Part shown: piece after piece, positions 25,750-35,186 of the stretch
How the letters are laid out: every line of letters begins with the position of its first letter
Position numbering within the stretch: position 1 is the first letter of the stretch
Source: Paludibacteraceae bacterium
GTDB lineage: Bacteria > Bacteroidota > Bacteroidia > Bacteroidales > Paludibacteraceae
DNA: 64,000 nucleotides
Reading direction: 5' to 3'
Assembly (NCBI GenBank): GCA_017551675.1
Contig: JAFZLC010000001.1
Location: forward strand, 1 to 64,000
Translations under genes and position numbers: made by a program
Notes under the pieces: model-generated
The model's database searches: none
What the model was told of the DNA's origin: nothing
The model's input: only the letters and a program-made list of their open reading frames with translations

Positions 25750-26295
25750 ATGATTATAGCAAAGCAAAAGAAAGAGGAGAATATAGCAGAATACATTCTC
25801 TATATGTGGCAGATTGAGGATATCATCAGAGGATATCAATTGGATATCGATCAGATTCAAAAAAACATCATCGATCAGTACCAGCAACCCGATGAGGTAA
25901 AGAAACAGATACGTGATTGGTATGAGAACTTGATTGAGATGATGCGCTTGGAACATAAGGAGAAGTCGGGTCATTTGCAGATTAACATCAATCAAGTGAA
26001 TGACCTGAATGATTTGCACAATGAACTTTTGCAGAATCCGAAGGAAATTCAGTATAATGCACAATTCTTCAAAGTGTTACCTTTCTTAATTGAGTTTCGC
26101 AATAAATTACAGGCAGGGGAGGAGATGAACGATGTGCATTTGGCTCTACATGCGTTGTATGCCATTCTTTTGTTGAGGCTACAGAAAAAAGAGATTTCAA
26201 AAGATACACAAGTGGCCGTTCAACATATTAGCGGTCTCCTTGCCGTTCTGTCAGCTAAGTATAAGACTTGGTTAAATGAGGAACCAGAGGACTAA
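25750..26295 (+). CDS. DUF4924 family protein
   Basis: The 181-residue, largely helical protein begins MIIAKQKKEENIAEYILYMW, typical of the uncharacterised DUF4924 family of Bacteroidota. It lacks a signal peptide and membrane helices, so it should be cytoplasmic. A conserved middle part (NQVNDLNDLHNELLQ) and a C-terminal helical bundle follow. It starts four bases after the WG-repeat gene. Its last 24 bases overlap the 3' end of the convergent trhA gene. Function is unknown. Confidence 0.75.
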   Translation: MIIAKQKKEENIAEYILYMWQIEDIIRGYQLDIDQIQKNIIDQYQQPDEVKKQIRDWYENLIEMMRLEHKEKSGHLQININQVNDLNDLHNELLQNPKEIQYNAQFFKVLPFLIEFRNKLQAGEEMNDVHLALHALYAILLLRLQKKEISKDTQVAVQHISGLLAVLSAKYKTWLNEEPED

Positions 26296-26904
26296 CCAGT
26301 GACTAAGACAACCGCTGTAGATGAAGATGTGCCAAATGGCATGATAGTAGGTGTGCTCATTGTCCTTCCAAAAGAAATAGGTGCCAAGGGAGAAACAGAT
26401 GCCTTCTGCCAGCAGAAACCATAAACTGATAGCTGGGAATGCCTCAAAAACAGGTTTGGCAATGAAAACGACCAACCAGCCCATGGCGAGATAAAGTGCT
26501 AAAGATAGCTTGGGCTGTTTGCCCAATGCTATGATTTTATAGAAGATACCTGATAATGCAAGTACCCAAATGATGATAAAACAGACGTTGCCCAGCGTGT
26601 GACCAATGGTCCAAAGTAGGATAGGAGTGTAGGACCCTGCGATGGATACATAGATGGCACAGTGGTCGAAATAGCGAAGCTTCCTTTTGGTTTCTTCGTC
26701 CTTTACCATGTGATAGAGGGTGGAGGAGAGAAACATCAATATCTCACAGACGCAAAATGTGATGAGACTAAAGTTCAATATGATAGAGCCGTGTTCCCAC
26801 CCTTTGCGGATAAGGAAAAATGCCATGATGCAAAACAACCCTAAGGAGATGGCATGAGTCCATGTGTTGGCTAATTCAGCTTTGTGTTTGTTGATTGTAA
26901 TCAT
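26272..26904 (-). CDS. trhA: PAQR-family membrane protein TrhA (hemolysin III type)
   Basis: The 210-residue protein has about seven hydrophobic helices and the PAQR/hemolysin III signature: SSTLYHM in one helix with FDHCAIYVSIAGSYTP after it, and a histidine pair near the end (YYHAIWHIFIY). These His/Ser/Asp positions form the metal-dependent hydrolase-like site of the family. In other bacteria TrhA takes part in membrane energetics and lipid homeostasis. Its 3' end overlaps the convergent DUF4924 gene. The next gene upstream (26916-27659) is on the same strand, 11 bases away. Confidence 0.85.
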   Translation of the reverse strand: MITINKHKAELANTWTHAISLGLFCIMAFFLIRKGWEHGSIILNFSLITFCVCEILMFLSSTLYHMVKDEETKRKLRYFDHCAIYVSIAGSYTPILLWTIGHTLGNVCFIIIWVLALSGIFYKIIALGKQPKLSLALYLAMGWLVVFIAKPVFEAFPAISLWFLLAEGICFSLGTYFFWKDNEHTYYHAIWHIFIYSGCLSHWLVLWFLI

Positions 26905-26915
26905 AAATAGTCAGC

Positions 26916-27659
26916 TTAAAAGTTTCCGTATTGCAATTCTGTGTTTACATCTTCGTAGATATATTGAACTCTGTTTCCTTTTGAGAAATCAAGTTTCTGA
27001 ATGAAACGTTGCACTTCATCTGCGTTTTGTTGCACTTTCGTGCGAAGATAACGAGAGATGGCGGTGCAGATTACGTATGAATCTGAATAAACATCAGTTT
27101 TAAGTGCATTGTAAATGTTTTTCTCTGCAGGCAACTCTCTTTTAGGGTCCTGACGAATGATATTCGCATAGTTGATGTATCCGAGGGCTACGCGTAAGTC
27201 GGTGCGATCTTCCTGAAGCGTGATAAGTTCATTGGACAGTTCACAACTCATTTCATACCCCTTTTCGATTCCAGATGAATCGGTGTAGGAAATACAACTT
27301 AGAAAGTTTTTCGAGAACTGTTCGCATAATTCAAGATTGAAGAGTTGTGAACTCCATTTGATGAGATCCTCCTTTTTAAAAGGCGATTTATTCATATCTT
27401 TTTCGAGGAGGAAGGTGGACAGAATCATCAGTTCTCTGCAGCCAGACCACCATGCGCATTCAGCAAAGAGTTTATTCGTGCTAAATTCTTTACTAATCTC
27501 TTTGATACGAGGAAGAGCAACGCCATAGTTGAGTTTGTAGCCCATGGAACTCATCTTTTCGGATGCTGCTCCGTTCATGGAAAGGTGAAAAAGCTTCTTC
27601 GCTTTGCCGATTAATTGCTCGATATCTTCGTTGTATGGGAACACAATATTCATACGCAT
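26916..27659 (-). CDS. DNA alkylation repair protein-like helical-repeat protein
   Basis: The 247-residue, all-helical protein carries a pattern of HEAT-like repeats with conserved spots MNGAASEKMSSMGYKLNYGV and ALPRIKEISKEF. This resembles the DNA alkylation repair (AlkD-like) family as found in Bacteroidota. AlkD proteins remove bulky or positively charged alkyl bases by wrapping DNA in the HEAT solenoid. I do not see the full set of AlkD catalytic residues, so the enzyme activity is inferred only from family resemblance. It lies upstream of trhA on the same strand. Confidence 0.55.
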   Translation of the reverse strand: MRMNIVFPYNEDIEQLIGKAKKLFHLSMNGAASEKMSSMGYKLNYGVALPRIKEISKEFSTNKLFAECAWWSGCRELMILSTFLLEKDMNKSPFKKEDLIKWSSQLFNLELCEQFSKNFLSCISYTDSSGIEKGYEMSCELSNELITLQEDRTDLRVALGYINYANIIRQDPKRELPAEKNIYNALKTDVYSDSYVICTAISRYLRTKVQQNADEVQRFIQKLDFSKGNRVQYIYEDVNTELQYGNF

Positions 27660-27712
27660 GATAATTTAGAACGAATAATTTTCCACAAAGTTAAAATATT
27701 TTTCGGTTTTTA

Positions 27713-27744
27713 TTTGCATATGAGGCAAATTGAAAGTATCTTTG
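27713..27744 (+). promoter_or_regulatory. tRNA-His promoter
   Basis: TTTG (27713-27716), a 20-base spacer and TATCTTTG (27737-27744) give a near-consensus Bacteroidota promoter. Transcription would start near 27751, about eight bases before the tRNA. Confidence 0.8.
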
Positions 27745-27759
27745 CACCGCAATTTGATG

Positions 27760-27836
27760 GTGGGAGTAGCTCAGTTGGTTAGAGTATCAGATTGTGGTCC
27801 TGAGGGTCGTGGGTTCGATCCCCATCTCCCACCCCA
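27760..27836 (+). tRNA. tRNA-His (anticodon GTG), CCA encoded
   Basis: A complete cloverleaf can be folded. The acceptor stem pairs GTGGGAG (27760-27766) with CTCCCAC (27826-27832), discriminator C73 is at 27833 and CCA is encoded at 27834-27836. The anticodon loop is TTGTGGT with GTG, and the T arm is GTGGG-TTCGATC-CCCAT. A G at 27759 can serve as the extra G(-1) opposite C73, the identity mark of tRNA-His. The anticodon stem has an A31-C39 mismatch next to the loop. Confidence 0.93.
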
Positions 27837-27846
27837 AAGAAAAGCA

Positions 27847-27876
27847 AGAGACGCATGAGAGTGCGCCTCTTTTTTT
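27847..27876 (+). terminator. tRNA-His terminator
   Basis: A stem of AGAG-A-CGCA with TGCG-C-CTCT (27847-27855 and 27862-27870, one mismatch) is followed by a T run (27870-27876). Confidence 0.75.
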
Positions 27877-27933
27877 ATGTCTGGATAGAATATATTATTG
27901 GGGTCGTGGACTATCCGTAATGAAATATTTCTA

Positions 27934-27981
27934 TATCTTTGTAAAGGAGAGTTCTATTTCACGAATAACTTGATAGAACCC
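27934..27981 (+). promoter_or_regulatory. Promoter and leader hairpin of the MFS gene
   Basis: TATCTTTG (27934-27941) matches the -7 element. Close to the expected start site, GTTCTAT and ATAGAAC (27951-27957 and 27973-27979) form an inverted repeat that would be a 5' hairpin, ending about 20 bases before the start codon. Confidence 0.55.
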
Positions 27982-27998
27982 ATCTTGGATGATATTTT

Positions 27999-29327
27999 AT
28001 GACAAATAAACAGATTTCGATGCAAACAAATCAGCGGAACATTTCTTCATGGGCATGGGTTCCTTCTCTTTATTTTGCAGAAGGCCTTCCTTATGTGATT
28101 GTGATGACCCTCTCTGTCATCATGTATAAGGATTTAGGTATTTCAAATAGTGATATAGCATTTTATACTAGTTGGCTTTATTTGCCATGGGTGATAAAAC
28201 CCTTATGGAGTCCAATTGTGGAGTTGTTTAAAACAAAGCGTTGGTGGATTGTGACCATGCAGTTCCTAATGGGAGTGGGAATGGCTGGTGTTGCTTTTAC
28301 CCTTGACACGTCATTCTTCTTTCAAAGTAGCATTGCGTTTCTTTGGCTTATGGCCTTTGCTTCTGCCACTCATGATATTTCGGCCGACGGCTTTTATATG
28401 ATTGCTCAGAGTGAGAAGAACCAATCGGCCTTTATCGGTATTCGTAATGTTTTCTATCGAGTGGCCATGGTTACGGGACAAGGATTCTTGGCAATGATTG
28501 CGGGACGCCTGATGGAAAAAGGGTATGCGGATTCTTATACAGCTTGGTCTATTGTCTTTTGGTGTTCATGTGGTTTGATCGTTTTGTTGTCCGTCTATCA
28601 TGCATTTATTCTTCCAAAGGCAGAGAATAAGAAAAAGAGATTTTCATCTTCTGAGTTCTCGACGCTGTTTGAGACTTTCTTTAGTAAAAAGGAGATTTTC
28701 TTTTTCATTCTTTTCATCCTATTGTTTCGGTTGGGTGAAGCGCAATTGTGTAAACTTTCATCTCCGTTTATGCAGGATGCCATGGAAAATGGTGGATTGT
28801 CTCTCTCTGTCGCGGATGTTGGTTTTGCGTATGGTGTGATAGGAGTGATTTCTTTGTTGTTAGGAGGAATGTTGGGAGGTGCGGCTATTTCCATGTATGG
28901 ATTGAAGAAGTGCTTGATACCAATGATGTTGGCACTGAATCTGCCCGATTTGGTGTATGTTTATATGGCTTATGAACAACCGGATAGCTATCTCCTTGTG
29001 GAGGTTCTTGTGGCACTTGAGCAATTTGGATATGGATTTGGATTTACGGCATTATCTATGTTTATGATATATGTTTCTCAAGGCGAATATAAAACAGCCC
29101 ATTATTCTATTTGTACGGGATTTATGGCAATGGGTATGATGATACCTGGCATGTGGGCTGGTGAGATACAGGAAAAGTTGGGCTATACGAATTTCTTCAT
29201 TTGGGTTTGTCTCTGCACAATCCCGGCATTTATTGTTGCCTATTTCATAAAGATCCCAGCATCGTTTGGATGTAAAGATTCGAAACAAGAGTCCGTTGTA
29301 ACTGACGATTCGAAAGAAGAAGCATAA
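27999..29327 (+). CDS. MFS transporter, AmpG/PAT-like
   Basis: The 442-residue protein has about 12 membrane helices. The N-terminal region has the segments YFAEGLPYVIVMTLSVIMY and WLYLPWVIKPLWSPIVE, typical of the AmpG/PAT branch of the major facilitator superfamily. AmpG moves muropeptides (anhydro-muropeptides) from periplasm to cytoplasm for cell-wall recycling; the substrate here is inferred from resemblance only. A second ATG at codon 8 (28020) is an alternative start. The SDR gene follows 14 bases later and may be co-transcribed. Confidence 0.75.
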   Translation: MTNKQISMQTNQRNISSWAWVPSLYFAEGLPYVIVMTLSVIMYKDLGISNSDIAFYTSWLYLPWVIKPLWSPIVELFKTKRWWIVTMQFLMGVGMAGVAFTLDTSFFFQSSIAFLWLMAFASATHDISADGFYMIAQSEKNQSAFIGIRNVFYRVAMVTGQGFLAMIAGRLMEKGYADSYTAWSIVFWCSCGLIVLLSVYHAFILPKAENKKKRFSSSEFSTLFETFFSKKEIFFFILFILLFRLGEAQLCKLSSPFMQDAMENGGLSLSVADVGFAYGVIGVISLLLGGMLGGAAISMYGLKKCLIPMMLALNLPDLVYVYMAYEQPDSYLLVEVLVALEQFGYGFGFTALSMFMIYVSQGEYKTAHYSICTGFMAMGMMIPGMWAGEIQEKLGYTNFFIWVCLCTIPAFIVAYFIKIPASFGCKDSKQESVVTDDSKEEA

Positions 29328-29341
29328 AAAATAGAGATGAT

Positions 29342-30061
29342 ATGAAAGCAATTATTGTGGGAGCCACCTCTGGCATAGGTTTGGAATTGGCGCGAGCCCT
29401 TCATCGAAAGGGATGGCAATTGGGTTTGGCTGGTCGTCGTGCAGATAACCTGGAACAAATCCGTCAGGAATTGGGAGATAATGTTGTGGTGGAACCTATG
29501 GATATAACCAAAGAGGATGCATCGGATCATTTCCATGCCTTGATTGATAAGTTGGGTGACATCGATTTGTATTTCCATGCTTCTGGCATCGGATCCCAAA
29601 ATGTGGATTTGAACAGCGATATAGAATTGAATACCATGCAAACTAACTGTGTGGGAATGACACGTATGGTAAACTTGGCATATCACTATTTTGTCTCTAA
29701 TCATAAAAAGGGACACATTGCCGTAATCACATCTGTCGCTGGTACAAAAGGCATAGGCTTGGCTCCTGCTTACTCATCCACCAAACGATTCCAAACTGCT
29801 TATTTGCAGGCATTGTCACAACTGTTTAAAACAAAAAACAGAAACATTGACATCACAGAGATCCGTCCGGGATTTGTGGATACAGCCATCTTAAACCACC
29901 ACTATCCGATGATGATGAAACCAGATTATGTGGCAGAGAAGATTGTCAAGGCAATTGAGAAAAGGAAAAGATGTGTGACAATTGATTGGCGATATCGTTG
30001 CGTGGTGTTCTTTTGGAGACTTATACCTAATTGGATTTGGGAAAGAATCAAATTGGGATGA
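29342..30061 (+). CDS. Short-chain dehydrogenase/reductase
   Basis: The 239-residue protein has the SDR nucleotide-binding motif GATSGIG (residues 7-13), an NAG-like motif replaced by HASGIG, a catalytic Ser in the ITSVAG strand and the catalytic pair YSSTK. The RPGFVDT segment after it is typical of the classical SDR fold. The C-terminal 30 residues are basic and aromatic (WRYRCVVFFWRLIPNWIWE) and look membrane-associating. An oxidoreductase using NAD(P)H is expected; the substrate is unknown. It ends before a bidirectional terminator. Confidence 0.85.
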   Translation: MKAIIVGATSGIGLELARALHRKGWQLGLAGRRADNLEQIRQELGDNVVVEPMDITKEDASDHFHALIDKLGDIDLYFHASGIGSQNVDLNSDIELNTMQTNCVGMTRMVNLAYHYFVSNHKKGHIAVITSVAGTKGIGLAPAYSSTKRFQTAYLQALSQLFKTKNRNIDITEIRPGFVDTAILNHHYPMMMKPDYVAEKIVKAIEKRKRCVTIDWRYRCVVFFWRLIPNWIWERIKLG

Positions 30062-30090
30062 TTCATCAGAGAATAATCATTATGAATAAA

Positions 30091-30120
30091 AAAACGGATG
30101 CGAAGAAAGCATCCGTTTTT
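30091..30120. terminator. Bidirectional terminator
   Basis: A perfect 11-bp stem (30091-30101 with 30109-30119) with a 7-base loop has A residues on the left and T residues on the right. It serves the convergent SDR and saccharopine-dehydrogenase-like genes. Confidence 0.88.
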
Positions 30121-30140
30121 CGTTTGTATGAGAAGGAAGG

Positions 30141-31349
30141 TTAATCCAATTCCAAATCTCCGTTAAGCACTTCGTGCCAAGGAAGTCCTTGCTTGTTTAA
30201 TTGTTCCATAAATGGATCTGGATCGAAATCTTCTACGTTCCAAACACCAGGACGTTTCCATTGTCCTGTGCAGAACATCATTGCTCCAATCATGGCAGGA
30301 ACTCCAGTTGTATAGCTGACACCCTGCATGCCTGTCTCTTTGAAGGCCTCTTGGTGACTACAGTTGTTGTATACGTAGTAGGTGAGAGGCTTGCCATCTT
30401 TGCCGATACCTCTGATACGGCATCCGATACTGGTCTCGCCTTCATAGTTTTCTCCCAAATCTTGAGGATTAGGAAGAACTGCCTTTAAGAATTGAAGAGG
30501 CACAATCTTCACACCATTGTATTCCACCTCATCAATACGAGCCATTCCGATGTTTTGAATAACACGAAGGTGAGTAAGATACTCTTGTCCGAATGTCATC
30601 CAGAAACGAGCACGTTTGATGGTTGGGAAGTTCTTTACCAATGATTCCAACTCTTCGTGGTACATCAAATAAGATTCGCGTGGACCAATGTTAGGGTAGG
30701 TTAGTGCCTTGTGAATTTCCAATGCACCTGTCTCAACCCATTTTCCATCCTGATAGAAACGACCTTTCTGAGTGATCTCACGAATGTTGATTTCAGGATT
30801 GAAGTTGGTAGCGAATGCCTTGTGGTGATTACCCGCATTGCAATCCACGATATCTAAGTATTGCATCTCCTTAAAGTGATGCTTTGCAGCATACGCCGTA
30901 TAGATACCGGAAACACCTGGGTCGAATCCACAACCAAGGATAGCGGTTAGACCCGCTTTCTCAAACTTGTCTTTGTAGGCCCATTGCCAACTGTATTCAA
31001 AATGAGCCACATCTTTAGGCTCGTAGTTGGCTGTATCCAAATAGTTGACGCCGCACTCTAAGCAGGCATCCATGATATTTAAGTCTTGGTATGGAAGAGC
31101 TACATTGATAACTAACTCCGGTTGATGCTTTTTGAATAACGCAACAATCTGGTCGGTGAAATCGGCATCGACTTTGTCTGTTGTGACTGAGACGCCATAA
31201 CGCTCTTTCAACACAGCAGCAACAGCATCGCATTTTGATTTAGTCCTGCTTGCAATGACAATATCAGTGAAGATGTTTGCATTCTGTGCAACTTTGTGAC
31301 ACACTACGGTTCCAACACCGCCTACTCCGATAATAAGGACTTTAGACAT
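30141..31349 (-). CDS. Saccharopine dehydrogenase family protein, carboxynorspermidine dehydrogenase-like
   Basis: From ATG 31349 the product has 402 residues; the frame runs 13 codons further upstream but the Rossmann motif (VLIIGVGGVGTVV) begins right after this methionine. Proteins of this type in Bacteroidota act as carboxy(nor)spermidine dehydrogenase, which condenses aspartate semialdehyde with a diamine in the alternative spermidine pathway. Supporting segments are LDTANYEPKDVAHFEYSWQW and LGCGFDPGVSGIYTAYAA. The pathway's carboxynorspermidine decarboxylase is not in the window. It is transcribed toward the bidirectional terminator. Confidence 0.8.
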   Translation of the reverse strand: MSKVLIIGVGGVGTVVCHKVAQNANIFTDIVIASRTKSKCDAVAAVLKERYGVSVTTDKVDADFTDQIVALFKKHQPELVINVALPYQDLNIMDACLECGVNYLDTANYEPKDVAHFEYSWQWAYKDKFEKAGLTAILGCGFDPGVSGIYTAYAAKHHFKEMQYLDIVDCNAGNHHKAFATNFNPEINIREITQKGRFYQDGKWVETGALEIHKALTYPNIGPRESYLMYHEELESLVKNFPTIKRARFWMTFGQEYLTHLRVIQNIGMARIDEVEYNGVKIVPLQFLKAVLPNPQDLGENYEGETSIGCRIRGIGKDGKPLTYYVYNNCSHQEAFKETGMQGVSYTTGVPAMIGAMMFCTGQWKRPGVWNVEDFDPDPFMEQLNKQGLPWHEVLNGDLELD

Positions 31350-31534
31350 TTCTTTTAAGTATAAAATGAAACAATTAGTTACCGACACGTCAGCACGAAA
31401 ATTCGTCTGCCCCTGTCAAATACAAATATAAAAATAATTAATAATTTCAATTGATATATTTTCAGAAAAAAGTTTAGTTGGAATGCGGAAATCTGTTATA
31501 TTTTTTTAGTTGACTATTGAATGTATATGATTTG

Positions 31535-31571
31535 AAAAAAATGGGATGCGTCGTTTGGACACATCCCATTT
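31535..31571 (-). terminator. Terminator after hisS
   Basis: On the minus strand a 10-bp stem (31562-31571 with 31539-31548), extended inward past a mismatch, is followed by a U run (A run ending at 31540). It lies about 50 bases after the hisS stop. Confidence 0.75.
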
Positions 31572-31621
31572 GAAATTATATAAGGTGAGTTCTATTACTT
31601 CACTCTCTTAACTCGATCGGT

Positions 31622-32986
31622 TTATTTCTTTAGGAGTTCAATTACTTCATTGATGGATAATAGTTTCTGTTCGCCACTCTCCATGTTTTTCAACATCACT
31701 TTTTGCTCAGTCATCTCAGTCTCTCCGATAATGGCAACGTATGGGATGTTTTTAGCATCGGCATATCCCATCTGCTTTTTCATCTTAGCAGGTTCTGGGT
31801 ATACTTCAGCAGGAATACCGGCAGCACGAACCTGTTTGATGCATTCAAGAGCATAGCTTAGTTCGTTCTCGCCGAATGAGGCGAAAAGAAGTTTGGTTGT
31901 TTGTAGCATATCTGCAGGATAGAGATCCAATTGGTTTAGTACGTCATAGATACGATCTGCACCAAATGAGATTCCCACGCCAGAGACGCCTTCCATACCG
32001 AACACGCCTGTCAGGTTGTCGTAGCGACCACCACCCGTGATACTGCCTATTTGTACATCCAATGCTTTCACTTCAAAAATGGCTCCTGTGTAGTAGTTGA
32101 GTCCTCTTGCCAATGTAAGGTCGAGTTCCACCTTTGTCTTCACATTCAGAGCTTCGACATGCTTGAGGATGGTTTGTATCTCTTCCACACCTTTAAGTCC
32201 GGTCTCTGAGGAGGCAAGTACCTCCTTGATGGTTGCCAGTTTTTCCTGATTGCTTCCTTGAAGAAGGATGATTGGTTGTAATTTTGCAATGGCATCCTGA
32301 CTGATTCCTTTAGAGGCCAATTCAGCGTTGACATTCTCCAATCCGATTTTATCCAATTTGTCGATGGCTACGGTGATGTCAACTATTTTTTCTGCTTCGC
32401 CAATCACTTCAGCAATACCAGATAAGATCTTGCGGTTGTTTAGTTTGATGCAGACGTTAACTTTCAATCTGCGGAATACCTCGTCTACAATTTGGATGAG
32501 TTCCACTTCATTTATCAAAGAGTCGCTTCCAACAATGTCTACGTCGCACTGATAGAATTCACGATAGCGTCCCTTTTGAGGTTTGTCGGCACGCCATACA
32601 GGTTGAATTTGGTAACGTTTGAAAGGGAAGGATATCTTATCACGGTTCATTACGACGAAACGAGCAAATGGTACTGTCAAGTCGTAGCGCAATCCTTTTT
32701 CGGAAATTTTGTTGATGAGTTTGATGGAGTTGCGACTATTCAACATGTCGGCATCAACATCAGCCAAATAATCACCAGAGTTTAATATTTTAAATAGAAG
32801 TTTGTCTCCCTCATCACCATATTTGCCCATAAGGGTGGACAGATTTTCCATTGCAGGAGTCTCAATCTGTTGAAAACCATATAGTTTAAAAACATCTTTG
32901 ATGGTGTTAAAGATGTAATTTCGACGCACCATTTCAAGAGGTGCAAAGTCTCTTGTTCCTTTTGGAATTGAAGGTTTTGTAGCCAT
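31622..32986 (-). CDS. hisS: Histidine-tRNA ligase
   Basis: The 454-residue class II synthetase has the expected order of motifs: motif 1 near [11 protein letters not shown] and the following helix, motif 2 as [20 protein letters not shown], the HisA/HisB-type [15 protein letters not shown] and GGGRYDNL segments, motif 3 in [15 protein letters not shown], and the C-terminal anticodon-binding domain (about 360-454). It charges tRNA-His in the cytoplasm; its substrate tRNA is encoded 3.8 kb away at 27760. A TAATTTTG box at 33022-33015 (minus) gives a leader of about 20 nt. The neighbouring phoH gene diverges from it. Confidence 0.96.
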   Translation of the reverse strand: MATKPSIPKGTRDFAPLEMVRRNYIFNTIKDVFKLYGFQQIETPAMENLSTLMGKYGDEGDKLLFKILNSGDYLADVDADMLNSRNSIKLINKISEKGLRYDLTVPFARFVVMNRDKISFPFKRYQIQPVWRADKPQKGRYREFYQCDVDIVGSDSLINEVELIQIVDEVFRRLKVNVCIKLNNRKILSGIAEVIGEAEKIVDITVAIDKLDKIGLENVNAELASKGISQDAIAKLQPIILLQGSNQEKLATIKEVLASSETGLKGVEEIQTILKHVEALNVKTKVELDLTLARGLNYYTGAIFEVKALDVQIGSITGGGRYDNLTGVFGMEGVSGVGISFGADRIYDVLNQLDLYPADMLQTTKLLFASFGENELSYALECIKQVRAAGIPAEVYPEPAKMKKQMGYADAKNIPYVAIIGETEMTEQKVMLKNMESGEQKLLSINEVIELLKK

Positions 32987-33014
32987 TCTTTTTTCGTTTA
33001 CATAATTACGAATG

Positions 33015-33117
33015 CAAAATTAAAAATAATTTATGAAGTACTCCTCTTTTTTGTTTCATTCTGTTGATAAATTCTTTTGAAAGAATCAGCTAAAGAGAAA
33101 TCGAATCAGTATCTTTG
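33015..33117. promoter_or_regulatory. Divergent promoters of hisS and phoH
   Basis: TAATTTTG at 33022-33015 (minus) and TATCTTTG at 33110-33117 (plus) are -7 elements for hisS and phoH. No clear -33 TTTG is seen at the right distance for either. Confidence 0.5.
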
Positions 33118-33148
33118 CATTGCTCATTGTAAAAGTGAAAATTATTGA

Positions 33149-34159
33149 ATGGTAGAGAAGATATTTTTGATTGAGAATGCAGATCCGGTGATCTTTTATG
33201 GACTGAATAACAGCAACATAGCTACATTGAAGAATCTTTTTCCAAAGATTAAGATTGTAGCACGTGGAGACGCGTTGAAATGCAGTGGAGAAGAGTCGGA
33301 AGTGGCTTCATTTGAGAAAGTATTTTATCAAGTAGAACAACATTGTGCGAAGTTCAACATGTTGGATGAAGCGACGTTGGTGGATTTTATAAAGGGTAGG
33401 GAACCAGAGAGCAAAACTGACAATTCGGATCTCATCATCTATGGTGTGAGTGGAAAACCGATCATTGCCAGAACGCCCAATCAAAAAAAATTGGTTCGCC
33501 TATTTGAGAAGAAAGAGATGATTTTTGCAGTGGGTCCTGCAGGATCTGGAAAGACATACATGGCTATAGCTTTGGCTGTTCGTGCACTGAAGAATCGAGA
33601 GGTACGTAGAATCATATTAAGTCGTCCGGCAGTGGAGGCAGGTGAGAAACTGGGATTTCTTCCAGGTGATATGAAGGAGAAGATTGACCCTTATTTGCAA
33701 CCCCTTTACGATGCGTTGCAGGATATGATACCAGGTGCTAAGCTTAGAGATTTCATGGAGAATGGCGTCATTCAGATTGCACCGTTAGCCTTTATGAGAG
33801 GACGAACGTTGAATGATGCGTTTATCATCTTGGATGAGGCACAGAATACCACCTCTCAACAGATTAAGATGTTTCTCACTCGTATGGGAATGAACAGTAA
33901 GGTGATTGTCACGGGAGATATGTCTCAGATCGATTTGCCAAGTCATCAGAAATCAGGATTGGTGGATGCTCTTCAGATTCTGGAACATGTAGATGGCATA
34001 GCAAAGGTGGAGTTTGGTGTGAAAGATATCGTACGTCATCAGTTGGTTCAGCGTATCGTTGAGGCTTATGAACATGCTGATGAGAAGAGAAAGAAGATGC
34101 AGAAGGAAGAGATGTCTGATGCTAAAAATGAAGAAGAAAGTAAATGTAAAACTAAATAA
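33149..34159 (+). CDS. phoH: PhoH family ATPase
   Basis: The 336-residue protein has a KH-like N-terminal part (1-100) and a PhoH P-loop ATPase domain with Walker A ([10 protein letters not shown], about residues 129-138), Walker B ([11 protein letters not shown]) and the [15 protein letters not shown] segment diagnostic of PhoH. PhoH proteins are thought to act in RNA metabolism, often beside the rRNA-maturation factor YbeY. The C-terminal tail is highly charged ([17 protein letters not shown]). It is followed eight bases later by purC. Confidence 0.9.
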   Translation: MVEKIFLIENADPVIFYGLNNSNIATLKNLFPKIKIVARGDALKCSGEESEVASFEKVFYQVEQHCAKFNMLDEATLVDFIKGREPESKTDNSDLIIYGVSGKPIIARTPNQKKLVRLFEKKEMIFAVGPAGSGKTYMAIALAVRALKNREVRRIILSRPAVEAGEKLGFLPGDMKEKIDPYLQPLYDALQDMIPGAKLRDFMENGVIQIAPLAFMRGRTLNDAFIILDEAQNTTSQQIKMFLTRMGMNSKVIVTGDMSQIDLPSHQKSGLVDALQILEHVDGIAKVEFGVKDIVRHQLVQRIVEAYEHADEKRKKMQKEEMSDAKNEEESKCKTK

Positions 34160-34167
34160 GAAAAGAA

Positions 34168-35118
34168 ATGGAGAATGCTTTAACGAAAACTGATTTCCAC
34201 TTTCCTAATCAGAAAGGTGTATATCACGGTAAGGTTCGCGACGTATATAGCGTGGGCGACGATAAATTGGTAATGGTTGCAACAGATAGAATCTCTGCAT
34301 TTGATGTAATCCTTCCAAAGGGTATTCCTTTCAAGGGTCAGATGCTGAATCAAATTGCAGCTAAGTTTTTGGATGATACAAAAGACATTTGTCCTAATTG
34401 GAAATTGGCAACTCCAGATCCAATGGTGACGGTAGGTATCCGTTGCGAGGGCTTCCCTGTTGAAATGATTGTTCGTGGTTATCTTTGTGGTAGCGCATGG
34501 AGAGCTTATAAAAGCGGTGTGCGTGAGATATGTGGTGTGAAGATTCCAGACGGAATGAGAGAGAACCAAAAGTTCCCAACCCCAATCATTACTCCTACAA
34601 CAAAGGCTGAGATTGGAAAACATGACGAGGATATCTCTAAAGAAGAGATTTTGAAACAAGGTTTGGTTTCAAAAGAAGATTATGAATTGTTGGAGAAATA
34701 TACATTGGCTTTGTTCCAAAGAGGTACTGAGATCGCAGCAAAGAGAGGATTAATCTTGGTGGATACTAAATATGAGTTCGGAAAGGCAAATGGAACTATC
34801 TATTTGATGGACGAGATTCATACACCAGACTCTTCTCGTTATTTCTACGCAGAAGGTTATCAAGAGCGTTTCGATAAGGGTGAGGCACAAAAGCAACTTT
34901 CAAAAGAGTTCGTTCGTGAGTGGTTGATGGATAATGGGTTCCAAGGCAAAGCAGGACAAAAAGTACCTGAAATGACGGATGAAATCGTTAAGTCTATTTC
35001 TGATCGCTATATTGAATTGTATGAGAATATTGTGGGAGAAAAGTTCCAACGCGCTGAAGACCTTTCTGCCCTTAATAATCGTATTGAAAAGAATGTCACT
35101 GCATATTTAAGCAAGTGA
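34168..35118 (+). CDS. purC: SAICAR synthase
   Basis: The 316-residue protein is phosphoribosylaminoimidazole-succinocarboxamide synthase, the purine step that joins aspartate to CAIR. Family motifs are [20 protein letters not shown] and the [11 protein letters not shown] segment near the N-terminus, [12 protein letters not shown] in the middle, and [15 protein letters not shown] near residue 215-230. It is of the longer form (about 300 residues or more, as in yeast Ade1), not the 240-residue form of Escherichia coli. It lies just after phoH. Confidence 0.95.
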   Translation: MENALTKTDFHFPNQKGVYHGKVRDVYSVGDDKLVMVATDRISAFDVILPKGIPFKGQMLNQIAAKFLDDTKDICPNWKLATPDPMVTVGIRCEGFPVEMIVRGYLCGSAWRAYKSGVREICGVKIPDGMRENQKFPTPIITPTTKAEIGKHDEDISKEEILKQGLVSKEDYELLEKYTLALFQRGTEIAAKRGLILVDTKYEFGKANGTIYLMDEIHTPDSSRYFYAEGYQERFDKGEAQKQLSKEFVREWLMDNGFQGKAGQKVPEMTDEIVKSISDRYIELYENIVGEKFQRAEDLSALNNRIEKNVTAYLSK

Positions 35119-35129
35119 TTACGATATTG

Positions 35130-35168
35130 AAGCAAGAGGGAGTCATCCTTCTTGCTTTTTCTTTTTTC
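35130..35168 (+). terminator. Terminator after purC
   Basis: A stem of about nine pairs with one bulge (35131-35139 with 35147-35156) is followed by a T-rich tract from 35156. Confidence 0.7.
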
Positions 35169-35186
35169 AAGACACCATAATACATC

